A program made the translations under genes and the position numbers. 53,101 nucleotides of DNA from Oscillospiraceae bacterium. Its GTDB lineage: Bacteria; Bacillota; Clostridia; Oscillospirales; Acutalibacteraceae. The DNA lies in NCBI GenBank assembly GCA_031262985.1, contig JAISGQ010000015.1, positions 1 to 53,101 on the forward strand, in the 5' to 3' direction. The notes beneath the pieces were generated by a model. It was not told where the DNA came from. It worked only from the letters and a program-made list of their open reading frames with translations, and ran no database searches. Of the stretch, positions 42,201 to 49,177 are shown in pieces; the first letter of the stretch is position 1, and the number at the start of each line of letters is the position of its first letter.

Positions 42201-43227
42201 CATGAGCCTTGTTGTCCTCAAACTCATATTCGTATATGTCGTCCTCGTCGTCAAAATCCACTTTTTCGAGACTGAGCGTACCGTTTTTTGTTCCTGTAAT
42301 TCGCTTGATGAAGCTTCCCGTCACTCTGTAGGAGCGTATATCCATCGTTTCTCCGGAGGCGGTGTTTGAGGTGTAGTTAGCGAGAATATAGCCTCCCTTG
42401 CCGTTATCCGATATGTCGCTTGCGGGGAAAAACTTCTCGAGATAATCCATCTGCACCTCAGTTCCCAGCATGGCGATAACACGACCTTTGTAGATTACAG
42501 GGCGCGTGTAGGAGATACAATCATTTGTGTCTAACTTAGAAGCGAAGCGCACCTTGTGCGGCTCTCCCCAGTAAGATAAGTCGGCGGGCGGAGCATCGGG
42601 GTTCGCGAGTGCTGCGTCAAATGGCTTTTTATATGTATTCCAGTTTTCCTTCGATTTAGTTGTTACGTTGAATTTCTCATCCCAAAGCGAATCGGGATGT
42701 ATCCCTTGATTTTTGGCAATGTTAATAGGACCTCGCAAAAACGATATGTCGGAGTAGCCTAAAGGCGTGGAATTCGGGTCGGAGTCCCTGTAGTAGATTC
42801 CGTTGTACAGTTTATCCTCATCTGATGTGTCATTGCTGTCGACAAAATAAACGTATACTCCTGTTGACTGAGTGAGGCGGAGCATATCTATCATAGAATC
42901 GGAAACTAAGGAGAGAATCTGCTCCTCCCTCTTGTCGTTTCCGATTACGTTATCTACTGAGAGGGAGTTCTTTCTGAGGTAGGAGTCGAAGGCGACGATT
43001 AATTCATCCTCCATATTTTCGACGTTTGACCAGCTGTGAACCATCATGTTTTCGAGAATTATACTGCGGTTCTCCGCGTTTTTGTAGAGAGCGTTTATCG
43101 AGCTGTTCTGAAGGGAACTGACCGTTCCGTTAGCATAGACAACAAGACTGATCATCATATTCTGGATAATCATCACCATCAAAACAGGTATTAAAAGTCT
43201 TCTGAATATGGATTTATTTTTCAGCAT
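39202..43227 (-). CDS. Very large hybrid sensor histidine kinase (Cache-PAS-GGDEF-like-GAF-HisKA-HATPase-REC)
   Basis: The protein has 1341 residues. The start is ATG at 43227, with AGGA 8 nt upstream; the ATG at 43236 has no RBS. Approximate order: TM1 12-32; external dCache-like sensor 35-375; TM2 379-403; HAMP-like linker; PAS 465-595; degenerate GGDEF 610-770 (SGLYNRECGELL, INIDRFDEFE, but RLDNSH in place of GGDEF); GAF-like 785-950; HisKA with H near 965 (SHEIRTPMNAIIGM); HATPase with NAAKFTDKG, DSGIGI and GTGLGL; receiver 1215-1335 (LVEDNDINME, LMDIRMPVMDGL, AMTANAF). There is no DNA-binding output, so a separate regulator must act downstream. It is paired with the solute-binding lipoprotein gene. 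Confidence 0.93.
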   Translation of the reverse strand: MLKNKSIFRRLLIPVLMVMIIQNMMISLVVYANGTVSSLQNSSINALYKNAENRSIILENMMVHSWSNVENMEDELIVAFDSYLRKNSLSVDNVIGNDKREEQILSLVSDSMIDMLRLTQSTGVYVYFVDSNDTSDEDKLYNGIYYRDSDPNSTPLGYSDISFLRGPINIAKNQGIHPDSLWDEKFNVTTKSKENWNTYKKPFDAALANPDAPPADLSYWGEPHKVRFASKLDTNDCISYTRPVIYKGRVIAMLGTEVQMDYLEKFFPASDISDNGKGGYILANYTSNTASGETMDIRSYRVTGSFIKRITGTKNGTLSLEKVDFDDEDDIYEYEFEDNKAHVALLDMNLYNRSSAFSGEQWALASIETDDILFAVSDRVTGGILFSSIAALIFGIVVIYLAIKYATAPITQITDIIKNVDQKDEELSTDSDVYEIDLLCKTINDARKRRITIEEELKEERERYLMALESATDTFMEYNKETDKFMIYYFVTENNESHIASDIIDFFSKKVLSNQICHPEDTDVLIAVLNGDITEPIEIRIQKSLIKNDTETESDGGFYWILFKMSNIRDANGEIKKIMGVLRQITKEKKAENALIDAQRRDVTSGLYNRECGELLTEKYVKIANVRNYGFSLMVINIDRFDEFETHYGRFFSAVILRNFCRLLTLAAGEESVITRLDNSHIAVFVNGFEAVESIISKVRADLPYLYTGENHDLAFSFSAGIATSNDSKNHDKLLDCAFLALRAAERRSAGSFVYYKDLPVSNKLAAPDQRKKSVSINADMSKPNIVSFTFEMFEHATDIQSAIGMLLRILCEKFSLSHAVICDYDDDFGSARIAYQYAEKGESLYKNISDRIEKSDMKSFRSRFDANGLLMYDTAFSSSSDDVVKKLLFVAPNENSSSFCCLMYENGTPVGMSIYKRGKSQPALSDFEKDSLCEITKIISANIIISKSNNASRAKSEFLSRMSHEIRTPMNAIIGMTNIAKAETENPLKLNDCLEKIDFSANHLLSLINDILDMSKIESGKMVINSDEFSLNSLIDGTATLMRPQMEAKDISFEVVRGITHDSVAGDEYRLRQVLINLLGNAAKFTDKGGHICLTVNETASEKSGCGSYYFSVKDSGIGISKEHQKNIFNAFEQVSSASSLGNKQEGTGLGLAISQNIIGAMGGKIEIRSDCGKGSDFYFSVSLPYAKQTEQKPTCVGSDCYLGMFAGHTVLLVEDNDINMEIACYILEQAGFTIEQAENGKIAVEKFLKSPAGFYSAILMDIRMPVMDGLSATREIRKNSRRPDSRSVPIVAMTANAFDGDTKKSIEAGMDGHIAKPIDTEKLYALLESLILDPNKNRR

Positions 43228-43410
43228 ATCGCACATCCTAACCGCAATTTAAGATTTGATAACGACGAAGGGAATTTATAATAATTATAATGTATATAAT
43301 ATTTTAGAAATATTATAGCAAGATTGTAACAGCAAGTCAAACAAAATGACTGTTTTATAAGCTGAAACAACAAAAATTGCATCGAAATTGAAGTTTTAAT
43401 GAAATTATTC

Positions 43411-43439
43411 TTGCACAAGAGCAATTGTTGTGATATACT
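43411..43439 (+). promoter_or_regulatory. Sigma-A promoter of rplS
   Basis: TTGCAC (43411-43416), a 17-nt spacer and TATACT (43434-43439). The predicted transcript starts near 43446, giving a structured leader of about 180 nt before the start codon. Confidence 0.7.
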
Positions 43440-43445
43440 CTCAGT

Positions 43446-43613
43446 GCGTTTGTGTAAAACACTTTGCAATCAGGTGTTCTCTGACACCTTGGTTTGGTGG
43501 TGCTCACACGAGCAAAAATCAAAGAGAATGGTCCTCTGCCAAGCAGGGCAACGCTGATTTTAACCGGTATTGCCGAAGGCTTGTGTTATGAACGTTCGTA
43601 AATAATTAGGAGG
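43446..43613 (+). ncRNA. Structured 5' leader of rplS (candidate L19 autoregulatory leader)
   Basis: In the roughly 180 nt between promoter and start codon several stems are seen: AGGTGT/ACACCT (43472-43489), GCTC/GAGC (43502-43513), and a long-range stem AAAATCA (43515-43521) with TGATTTT (43555-43561) that encloses CCTCTGC/GCAGGG (43533-43548). The arrangement forms a multi-branched fold just upstream of the RBS (TTAGGAGG). Ribosomal protein L19 leaders are known in Firmicutes. I cannot confirm that this one matches the described consensus. Confidence 0.5.
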
Positions 43614-43623
43614 AAAATTACCC

Positions 43624-43992
43624 ATGGACGCATTAAAAATCATTGCAGAAGACTGTATCAGAGAAACTCCGCTTGAGTTTTCGATAGGCGACACAGTCAA
43701 GGTTTATGTCAAGATTCGCGAGGGCGAAAAGGGCAAGGAGAAGGAGAGAGTACAGCTTTTCGAGGGTACTGTCATCGCTCGCAAGGGCAGCGGAGTGTCG
43801 GAAACCTTCACTGTCAGACGTGTCTCCTACGGCGTAGGAGTTGAGAGAGTCTTCCCCATCAATTCACCCAATGTCTCAAAGATTGAGATTGTCCGCCGCG
43901 GTAAGGTTCGCAGAAGCAAGCTTTACTACCTCCGCGACAGAGTGGGCAAGAGGGCTAAGGTTAAGGAGAAGATTGTCGCCCGCAATAAGTAG
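43624..43992 (+). CDS. rplS: 50S ribosomal protein L19
   Basis: The 122-residue protein is a standard L19: [18 protein letters not shown], the core [25 protein letters not shown] written in part as [17 protein letters not shown], and the C-terminal [18 protein letters not shown]. It sits at the 30S-50S interface. The ATG follows TAGGAGG at 10 nt. lepB, rbgA and rnhB downstream follow the usual Firmicute order. Confidence 0.97.
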   Translation: MDALKIIAEDCIRETPLEFSIGDTVKVYVKIREGEKGKEKERVQLFEGTVIARKGSGVSETFTVRRVSYGVGVERVFPINSPNVSKIEIVRRGKVRRSKLYYLRDRVGKRAKVKEKIVARNK

Positions 43993-44078
43993 GCTATAGT
44001 TCTCTTTACTTATGGTTTGGCAATTTAGATATCGGTAAGGTTTTTGCGACCTATCGAGATACGCTGTAATTAGTGGAT

Positions 44079-44113
44079 AAGATGGGACGGGGAAACTCGT
44101 CCTGTCTTTTGCT
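44079..44113 (+). terminator. Probable terminator or attenuator after rplS
   Basis: An 11-bp stem AAGATGGGACG / CGTCCTGTCTT with two G-U pairs has an 8-nt loop and ends in TTTT. It is moderately weak, so partial read-through into lepB is likely. Confidence 0.55.
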
Positions 44114-44192
44114 TATATGGGGCATATGGGGAAACACTACCGCTTTATGAGAAATTAGTATATCATCCCGAAAATGAAAGGATATGAGTTTT

Positions 44193-44774
44193 ATGGCGAC
44201 AAGTAAAAAAAGCTCCAAGGACAAGAGAAAGCTGACGGGAGCCGCGGCGGATATGTACGAGTGGCTTGAGGCAGTGGCGTTCGCGCTTGCTATTGTTGTT
44301 GTTCTGTTTACATTCGTATTCCGCGTAATAAGAATAGAGGGCGACTCCATGCTCGACACCCTCCACGAGGAGGACAGGCTGATTGTCCAGAACCTGTTCT
44401 ACGAGCCTGAAAACAACGACATCGTGGTTGTAGTGCAGGATAACTCGCACACTACAGAGCCTATTATCAAGCGCGTAATCGCGATTGCGGGGCAGACGGT
44501 GGAACTCGACCCGACTACGGGAGCAGTCACGGTGGACGGCATTAAAATCGACGAACCCTACATCTCTCCCGACAAAATCATGACCAATGCGGGCGACTCA
44601 TTTACCTACCCCGTGAAAGTGCCGGAGGGGAAAATCTTCGTCCTCGGAGACAACCGCCCCGTGTCCTTCGACAGCCGCGATGCGCGTCTGGGCTTTGTGG
44701 ATTTGGATAACGTACTCGGGAAGGCACTGCTGAGGATATATCCTGTGGCTGATTTCGGCGGAATCTACGAGTAG
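44193..44774 (+). CDS. lepB: Type I signal peptidase
   Basis: The 193-residue protein starts at ATG 44193, which has AAAGGA 10 nt upstream; the ATG at 44184 is too close to that RBS. One N-terminal transmembrane helix (about 26-46) is followed by the catalytic serine in GDSMLDTL (S52), the catalytic lysine in IIKRVIAIAG (K93), and box E GDNRPVSFDSR. It cleaves signal peptides of exported proteins on the outer membrane face. Length and single helix match the Firmicute SipS type. It lies between rplS and the rbgA group, as often seen. Confidence 0.95.
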   Translation: MATSKKSSKDKRKLTGAAADMYEWLEAVAFALAIVVVLFTFVFRVIRIEGDSMLDTLHEEDRLIVQNLFYEPENNDIVVVVQDNSHTTEPIIKRVIAIAGQTVELDPTTGAVTVDGIKIDEPYISPDKIMTNAGDSFTYPVKVPEGKIFVLGDNRPVSFDSRDARLGFVDLDNVLGKALLRIYPVADFGGIYE

Positions 44775-44882
44775 AGGCAGGGTAGGGCGAGTAGGCGGAG
44801 GAGCGGGAGCGGCTTGTCTTATTTTTGATTGATTGCCGAAGCAATACACAGCAGGATGAAGGTTCGAGGCTTGGAATAAAAA

Positions 44883-44932
44883 GCAGTTGTTAAGTGTTTC
44901 TTAACAACTGCAAGTGACGAAAAAATTATAAT
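44883..44932 (+). promoter_or_regulatory. Perfect 12-bp palindrome next to a candidate -10 box
   Basis: GCAGTTGTTAAG (44883-44894) and CTTAACAACTGC (44900-44911) pair around a 5-nt TGTTT loop. TATAAT follows at 44927-44932, so the right arm overlaps the region where a -35 would lie. On the minus strand the stem would be followed by TTTTTATT and could terminate transcription from the right, but no minus-strand gene lies there. An operator or attenuator for the gene at 45038 is the simplest reading. Confidence 0.45.
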
Positions 44933-45037
44933 ACCAAACACTACAATCCGGATATGATAATCGCGTTGGGCTACAGAGGTTTATTGATGCAGTCCCTACC
45001 TACAACTAAACCGCAGTAAGAAGGAGGCACACCACAT

Positions 45038-45442
45038 ATGGCTATCGACAGAATTGACTGGCACAGCGAGGCGGAAAACTACCCGCAGGATATGCCCTAC
45101 GAGAACGGCGGAAACCACATCGGATACTTCATAGAGTACCTCTACAAGCATGATTTCCTCCCCGACTTCGACAGTGGGGAGCATGAGCCGCAGGAGTGCT
45201 TAGCTGTTAAAAACGGCGAAAAATCCGGCTTGGAGTTTCTACTCCGCGATTGCGACGGGAAGTTTTGGGATGCTGATACGAACGCAGAAGGATTGGAGTT
45301 CACCGAATATATATATGATAAGTATCTCTCAAATTTATATGATATTTTAGGACACAGCCCCTACGAGACCGATTACTCCGAGGAGGACTATCGAAAAGCG
45401 GAACAGTGGCTGGACAAAGAATTTGAGGAGTGGAAGAAATAG
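45038..45442 (+). CDS. Small acidic protein resembling the DUF7832 family
   Basis: The 134-residue protein starts at ATG 45038, with AGGAGG 10-15 nt upstream. The opening pattern (IDWHSEAENYPQDMPYENGG, then HIGYFIEYLYKHDFL) is reminiscent of DUF7832-type proteins, which share a W/H...FP.DLP.E.G..HIG.F pattern and are often found in defence or polymorphic-toxin neighbourhoods as possible immunity proteins. This link is from memory of the pattern only. The C-terminal half is helical and rich in Glu/Asp/Tyr. No toxin gene is adjacent. It is the first gene of the accessory insert between lepB and rbgA. Confidence 0.6.
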   Translation: MAIDRIDWHSEAENYPQDMPYENGGNHIGYFIEYLYKHDFLPDFDSGEHEPQECLAVKNGEKSGLEFLLRDCDGKFWDADTNAEGLEFTEYIYDKYLSNLYDILGHSPYETDYSEEDYRKAEQWLDKEFEEWKK

Positions 45443-45551
45443 CGGCGATTAATTAGGGGAAGCTGTGGTTATTTCCAAAATGGAAGTAACCACATAGACA
45501 GCAGAAGAAAGTGCAGGCAATAGCGAATGAGTAAAAAAGCGGGTGAAATAT

Positions 45552-46184
45552 ATGGCATTTGATTATAAAAAAGAATATAAAGAATTGTATATGCCAAAGG
45601 CTAAGCCCGGTATAATAACAGTTCCTGAAATGAATTACATTGCAGTTAAAGGGAAAGGCGACCCAAATGAAGAAAGCGGAGAATATAAGCAGTCAATCGC
45701 ACTACTTTACGCAATAGCATATACGATAAAAATGAGTTACAAAGGAAGTTATAAAATAGAGGGCTATTTTGAATATTCAGTTCCGCCATTAGAGGGGTTT
45801 TGGTGGCAGGATGGAGTAAATGGTTTGGACTATGCACATAAAGAAAATTTTAATTTTATTTCTATAATCAGATTGCCGGATTTTGTAACAAAAAAAGATT
45901 TTGAATGGGCAATTGCAGAAGCTGCTAAAAAGAAAAAAACAGACTTTTCTAAAGTGGAGTTTATGAGTTACGATGAGGGACTGTGCGTTCAATGTATGCA
46001 TATAGGCGATTATGATAATGAACCCATTACTGTCGCAGCAATGCACGAGTTTGCAATAAATAACGGATATGAATTAGATATAACAGATACAAGGTATCAC
46101 CACGAAATATATATAAGCGACCCGAGAAAAGTGGACAGCACAAAACTAAAAACGGTCATAAGACACCCAATAAAGAAAATGTAA
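45552..46184 (+). CDS. GyrI-like small-molecule-binding protein
   Basis: The 210-residue protein starts at ATG 45552 with GGGTG 8 nt upstream; a GTG 9 nt earlier is less likely. It matches the stand-alone GyrI-like/YdeE-type group: FDYKKEYKELYMPKAKPGII, MNYIAVKGKGDPNEESGEYK, and VPPLEGFWW. GyrI-like folds bind lipophilic or toxic small molecules, and some detoxify them. The gene is visibly more AT-rich than the housekeeping genes and uses many AAA/ATA/TTA codons, which suggests later acquisition. Confidence 0.8.
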   Translation: MAFDYKKEYKELYMPKAKPGIITVPEMNYIAVKGKGDPNEESGEYKQSIALLYAIAYTIKMSYKGSYKIEGYFEYSVPPLEGFWWQDGVNGLDYAHKENFNFISIIRLPDFVTKKDFEWAIAEAAKKKKTDFSKVEFMSYDEGLCVQCMHIGDYDNEPITVAAMHEFAINNGYELDITDTRYHHEIYISDPRKVDSTKLKTVIRHPIKKM

Positions 46185-46273
46185 TTGAGAAATGATAAAT
46201 TATTGTAATCCGTCCCGTTCAGAAACGGAATGAATCGCTTATTGCACATTGTATGTAAAAACAGGAGTGAAAA

Positions 46274-46699
46274 ATGATTATAATTGAACAGCTGAAAAAG
46301 AGTGATATAGAAGAGTATAAAAATCTAATAGATAGTTGTTTTGGTGAAAGCAATAATACAGAAGAATATGACAAGTACGAAGAAGATAATGAAAAATATG
46401 TTGTTTTAGTTGCAAAAGATAACAGTAAAGTTATAGGAAGTATTACACTCTATAAAATAGATTTATTTACTTTCGGTTTTCAACCGGCATTAGAAATATT
46501 TAATGTGTGTGTACTGCCGGAATATAGAGGACAAAAAATATCTAAAAAAATATTTGAAGAGGTTTTTAATTTCGCAAAGGAGAACAAATATAAATCTATA
46601 TATTTAACCTGTTTAGAAACAGCATATACCGCACATAAATTGTATGAAAGCTTAGGTTTTAAAAAGATGTCGAGTATAAAATACAGTATTGATCTTTAA
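46274..46699 (+). CDS. GNAT family N-acetyltransferase
   Basis: The 141-residue protein shows the GNAT fold: VVLVAKDNSKVIGSITLYK, the acetyl-CoA-binding turn VLPEYRGQKISKKIFEEV (motif A, R/Q-x-x-G variant), and IYLTCLETAYTAHKLYESLGFKK written in part as AHKLYESLGFKK near the end. It transfers an acetyl group to an amine on an unknown substrate. The region is AT-rich (codons such as ATA, AAA, GAA), unlike rbgA downstream. RBS AGGAGTG precedes the ATG. Confidence 0.88.
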   Translation: MIIIEQLKKSDIEEYKNLIDSCFGESNNTEEYDKYEEDNEKYVVLVAKDNSKVIGSITLYKIDLFTFGFQPALEIFNVCVLPEYRGQKISKKIFEEVFNFAKENKYKSIYLTCLETAYTAHKLYESLGFKKMSSIKYSIDL

Positions 46700-46739
46700 T
46701 TGGATATAGATATTAGATAGATATTAAAGGAATATAAAA

Positions 46740-47216
46740 ATGAATGATAAAATAGTATGTAAAAATATAAATCAATTAGATTGGAAATATAAGAATGAAC
46801 ATGATAGTTATCAATATAATAAAAGCGAAATAACTAAAAGAAAAGATTTTAGCGAAGCATATGTATGCGTATATGAAATAATGCCGTTAAAATCGTCATA
46901 TCCAAAACATTATCATACTTGCAATACTGAGTGCTTTTATATAGTAAGCGGCAATGGTAAAATAGATACTAAAAACGATTCATTTAGTATAGCAACAGGA
47001 GATATTATTGTTTTTCCCAGTGGGGAAGAGGGAACACACAAAATTACTAACACTTCCGATAAAGAAAACTTGGTTTATATTGATTTTGATACAACTAATT
47101 CACCTGATATAATTCACTATGTAGATAGTAATAAGATTGGAATAATAAAACATAATGTTTCCGGCACATTTTATAAGGAAAGTGATAATGTAGATTATTT
47201 TGATGGAGAAAAATAA
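46740..47216 (+). CDS. Cupin-domain protein
   Basis: The 158-residue single-domain cupin has motif 1 YPKHYHTCNTECFYIVSGNG (metal-binding H.H...E) and motif 2 DIIVFPSGEEGTHKITN. The class includes isomerases and small-molecule dioxygenases as well as binding proteins, so the substrate cannot be named. It is the last and most AT-rich of the insert genes, and rbgA begins 14 nt after its stop. The start is ATG with AAAGGA upstream. Confidence 0.85.
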   Translation: MNDKIVCKNINQLDWKYKNEHDSYQYNKSEITKRKDFSEAYVCVYEIMPLKSSYPKHYHTCNTECFYIVSGNGKIDTKNDSFSIATGDIIVFPSGEEGTHKITNTSDKENLVYIDFDTTNSPDIIHYVDSNKIGIIKHNVSGTFYKESDNVDYFDGEK

Positions 47217-47230
47217 AGGAAGTAAACTAA

Positions 47231-48127
47231 ATGAATAAAGAAAATCACCAAAACCCTACGCAAACCAACATCAACTGGTTTCCGGGACACATGGCAAAGA
47301 CCCGCCGCAAGATAACCGAAAGCCTCAAATTAGTTGATGCCATAGTGGAGATTATAGACGCGCGTATCCCCATGTCGAGCAGGAATCCCGAAATAGACTC
47401 GCTTACAGCGGGAAAGCCGCGCATTATCCTCCTCAACAAAGCCGACATCGCCGACCCAAACGCGACGGCGGAGTGGAAAAAGTACTTCTCCGACATAGGA
47501 GCGTCGGTTATCTCCTGCGATTGCAGGTCGGGAAAGGGGCTTAACTCCTTTAATTCGCTTGTCAAGGCGGTGCTGTCCGACAAAATAGCGGCGTGGACGG
47601 CGAAAAACATGGCAGGCAGGACGATAAAGCTCATGGTTGTCGGCATCCCTAATGTGGGGAAGTCCTCCTTCATCAACCGCATGGCAGGCTCTCAGAAGGC
47701 GAAGGTAGCCGACAAGCCGGGCGTGACACGGGGCAACCAGTGGTTCTCCATAGGCGGCGGCATGGAGCTTCTCGACACGCCCGGAGTGCTGTGGCCTAAG
47801 TTTGAGGATCAGACGGTGGGGCTGAGACTGGCATTCACAGGAGCGGTCAAGGATGTGATAATGGACGCGGAAACCCTCTGCCTCGGCTTGCTCGAGATAC
47901 TGCTGGCGGACTACTCCGCGATGCTAAAGGCACGCTATGGCACTGAGTTTTCGAACGGTATGCCCTCCTATGAGGCGATGGAGGCGATAGCAAGGCGGCG
48001 CGGGATGTTCATCTCAGGCGGAGAAATAGATACGGAGCGTGTGTCCGTGATGATAATAGACGAATACAGGGCGGGAAAGCTCGGCAAAATTACGCTTGAG
48101 CGACCGCGCGACTACATATCAGGATAA
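47231..48127 (+). CDS. rbgA: Ribosome biogenesis GTPase RbgA (YlqF)
   Basis: The 298-residue circularly permuted GTPase opens with NWFPGHMAKTRRKI, the family signature. G4 is LLNKADIAD, G1 is GIPNVGKSSFINRM (about 137-150), and G3 is LLDTPGVLWPKF. The C-terminal domain (about 180-290) is the YlqF-type RNA-binding region. RbgA acts at a late step of 50S assembly. It begins 14 nt after the cupin gene, and its composition returns to the GC level of the rest of the window, so the AT-rich insert ends here. Confidence 0.95.
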   Translation: MNKENHQNPTQTNINWFPGHMAKTRRKITESLKLVDAIVEIIDARIPMSSRNPEIDSLTAGKPRIILLNKADIADPNATAEWKKYFSDIGASVISCDCRSGKGLNSFNSLVKAVLSDKIAAWTAKNMAGRTIKLMVVGIPNVGKSSFINRMAGSQKAKVADKPGVTRGNQWFSIGGGMELLDTPGVLWPKFEDQTVGLRLAFTGAVKDVIMDAETLCLGLLEILLADYSAMLKARYGTEFSNGMPSYEAMEAIARRRGMFISGGEIDTERVSVMIIDEYRAGKLGKITLERPRDYISG

Positions 48128-48146
48128 GGCAGGTGCATTCGCGGCA

Positions 48147-48791
48147 GTGAAGAAGAAAACTAAAGACAACACCCCTCCCGTAGACTGGCTGTTTTACGAA
48201 AACGCCGCCGCGGCTAACGGCTGCAAGCTCATCTGCGGAGTAGATGAGGCGGGGAGAGGTCCGCTTGCGGGTGCGGTGTTCGCCGCCGCCGTAATACTCC
48301 CTCCGAACACGATAATCGAGGGAGTAAACGACTCGAAGAAGCTGAGCGAAAAGAACAGAGAGCGGCTGTTTGACATAATATGTGAGAAGGCGTTGGCGTA
48401 CAGTGTCGCCTCCGTCTCCGAGGCTGTAATTGACGAGATAAACATATTGCAGGCGACCTACCGCGCTATGTCGCAGGCAGTGAGCGGATTATCCGTTGTC
48501 CCCGATTTTGTGCTGATTGACGGGAACAAAATCCCGCCTCGGATAGATATTCCCGCAGAGGCTGTCGTGGGAGGAGACGCCAAGTCCGCCTCTATCGCCT
48601 GTGCTTCTATATTGGCTAAGGTAAGCCGCGACAGGTATATGCTCAGTCTCGCCGAGAGATACCCGCAATACTGCTTTGAACGGCACAAGGGATACGGGAC
48701 TAAGCTACATATTGAAAAACTGCGCGAGTTCGGTGTCTCGGAGATTCACAGGCGCAGCTTTCTTACGAAAATTGAGGGTGTACAGTTGTGA
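48147..48791 (+). CDS. rnhB: Ribonuclease HII
   Basis: The 214-residue frame starts at GTG 48147, with AAGGCAGGTG upstream; the open frame runs back to a TTG at 48096 inside rbgA, so the exact start is uncertain. The catalytic core starts with CGVDEAGRGPLAGAVFAAAV (first metal Asp-Glu), then NDSKKLSEKNRERLF, LIDGNKIPP, and the C-terminal KGYGTKLHIEKL. It degrades RNA of RNA-DNA hybrids, including single ribonucleotides. It is followed by yraN with a 4-nt overlap. Confidence 0.93.
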   Translation: MKKKTKDNTPPVDWLFYENAAAANGCKLICGVDEAGRGPLAGAVFAAAVILPPNTIIEGVNDSKKLSEKNRERLFDIICEKALAYSVASVSEAVIDEINILQATYRAMSQAVSGLSVVPDFVLIDGNKIPPRIDIPAEAVVGGDAKSASIACASILAKVSRDRYMLSLAERYPQYCFERHKGYGTKLHIEKLREFGVSEIHRRSFLTKIEGVQL

Positions 48792-49177
48792 CAGCGAGTG
48801 AGATAGGCAAGCTCGGCGAGCTTACGGCGTGCCGTTATTTGAGCGGTACGGGCTTTGAGGTACTCAGGCAAAATTATCGGAGCAGACAGGGTGAGGTTGA
48901 CATTATAGCGAGCGATAATCAGTACATTATTTTCGCGGAGGTAAAGACGCGGAAGCCCGATTCGGTAGTGTCCGGCATCGACGCTGTAGACCCAAAGAAG
49001 CGGCGGCGGCTCTACCTCGCCGCAACGAAGTACATGATGGAAGTCGGGAGTGACAGACAGCCGCGGTTCGACGTCATCTCCATAGTGGCAGAACCTTTCG
49101 GGGAGACACTGAAAATTCATTCTATCGAGCATTTTACAGATGTGTTCGGAGCGGAGGTATGCGATGAGGTTTTTTGA
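48788..49177 (+). CDS. yraN: YraN/UPF0102 nuclease-like protein
   Basis: The 129-residue protein starts at GTG 48788, overlapping the rnhB stop. The Holliday-junction-resolvase-like PD-(D/E)XK signature is present: GKLGELTACRYLSGTGFEVL, then QGEVDIIASDNQYIIFAEVKTRK written in part as GEVDIIASDN and FAEVKTRK. Catalysis in the family is unproven. The rnhB-yraN pair is widely conserved. The last 14 nt overlap the dipeptidase gene. Confidence 0.93.
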   Translation: MTASEIGKLGELTACRYLSGTGFEVLRQNYRSRQGEVDIIASDNQYIIFAEVKTRKPDSVVSGIDAVDPKKRRRLYLAATKYMMEVGSDRQPRFDVISIVAEPFGETLKIHSIEHFTDVFGAEVCDEVF

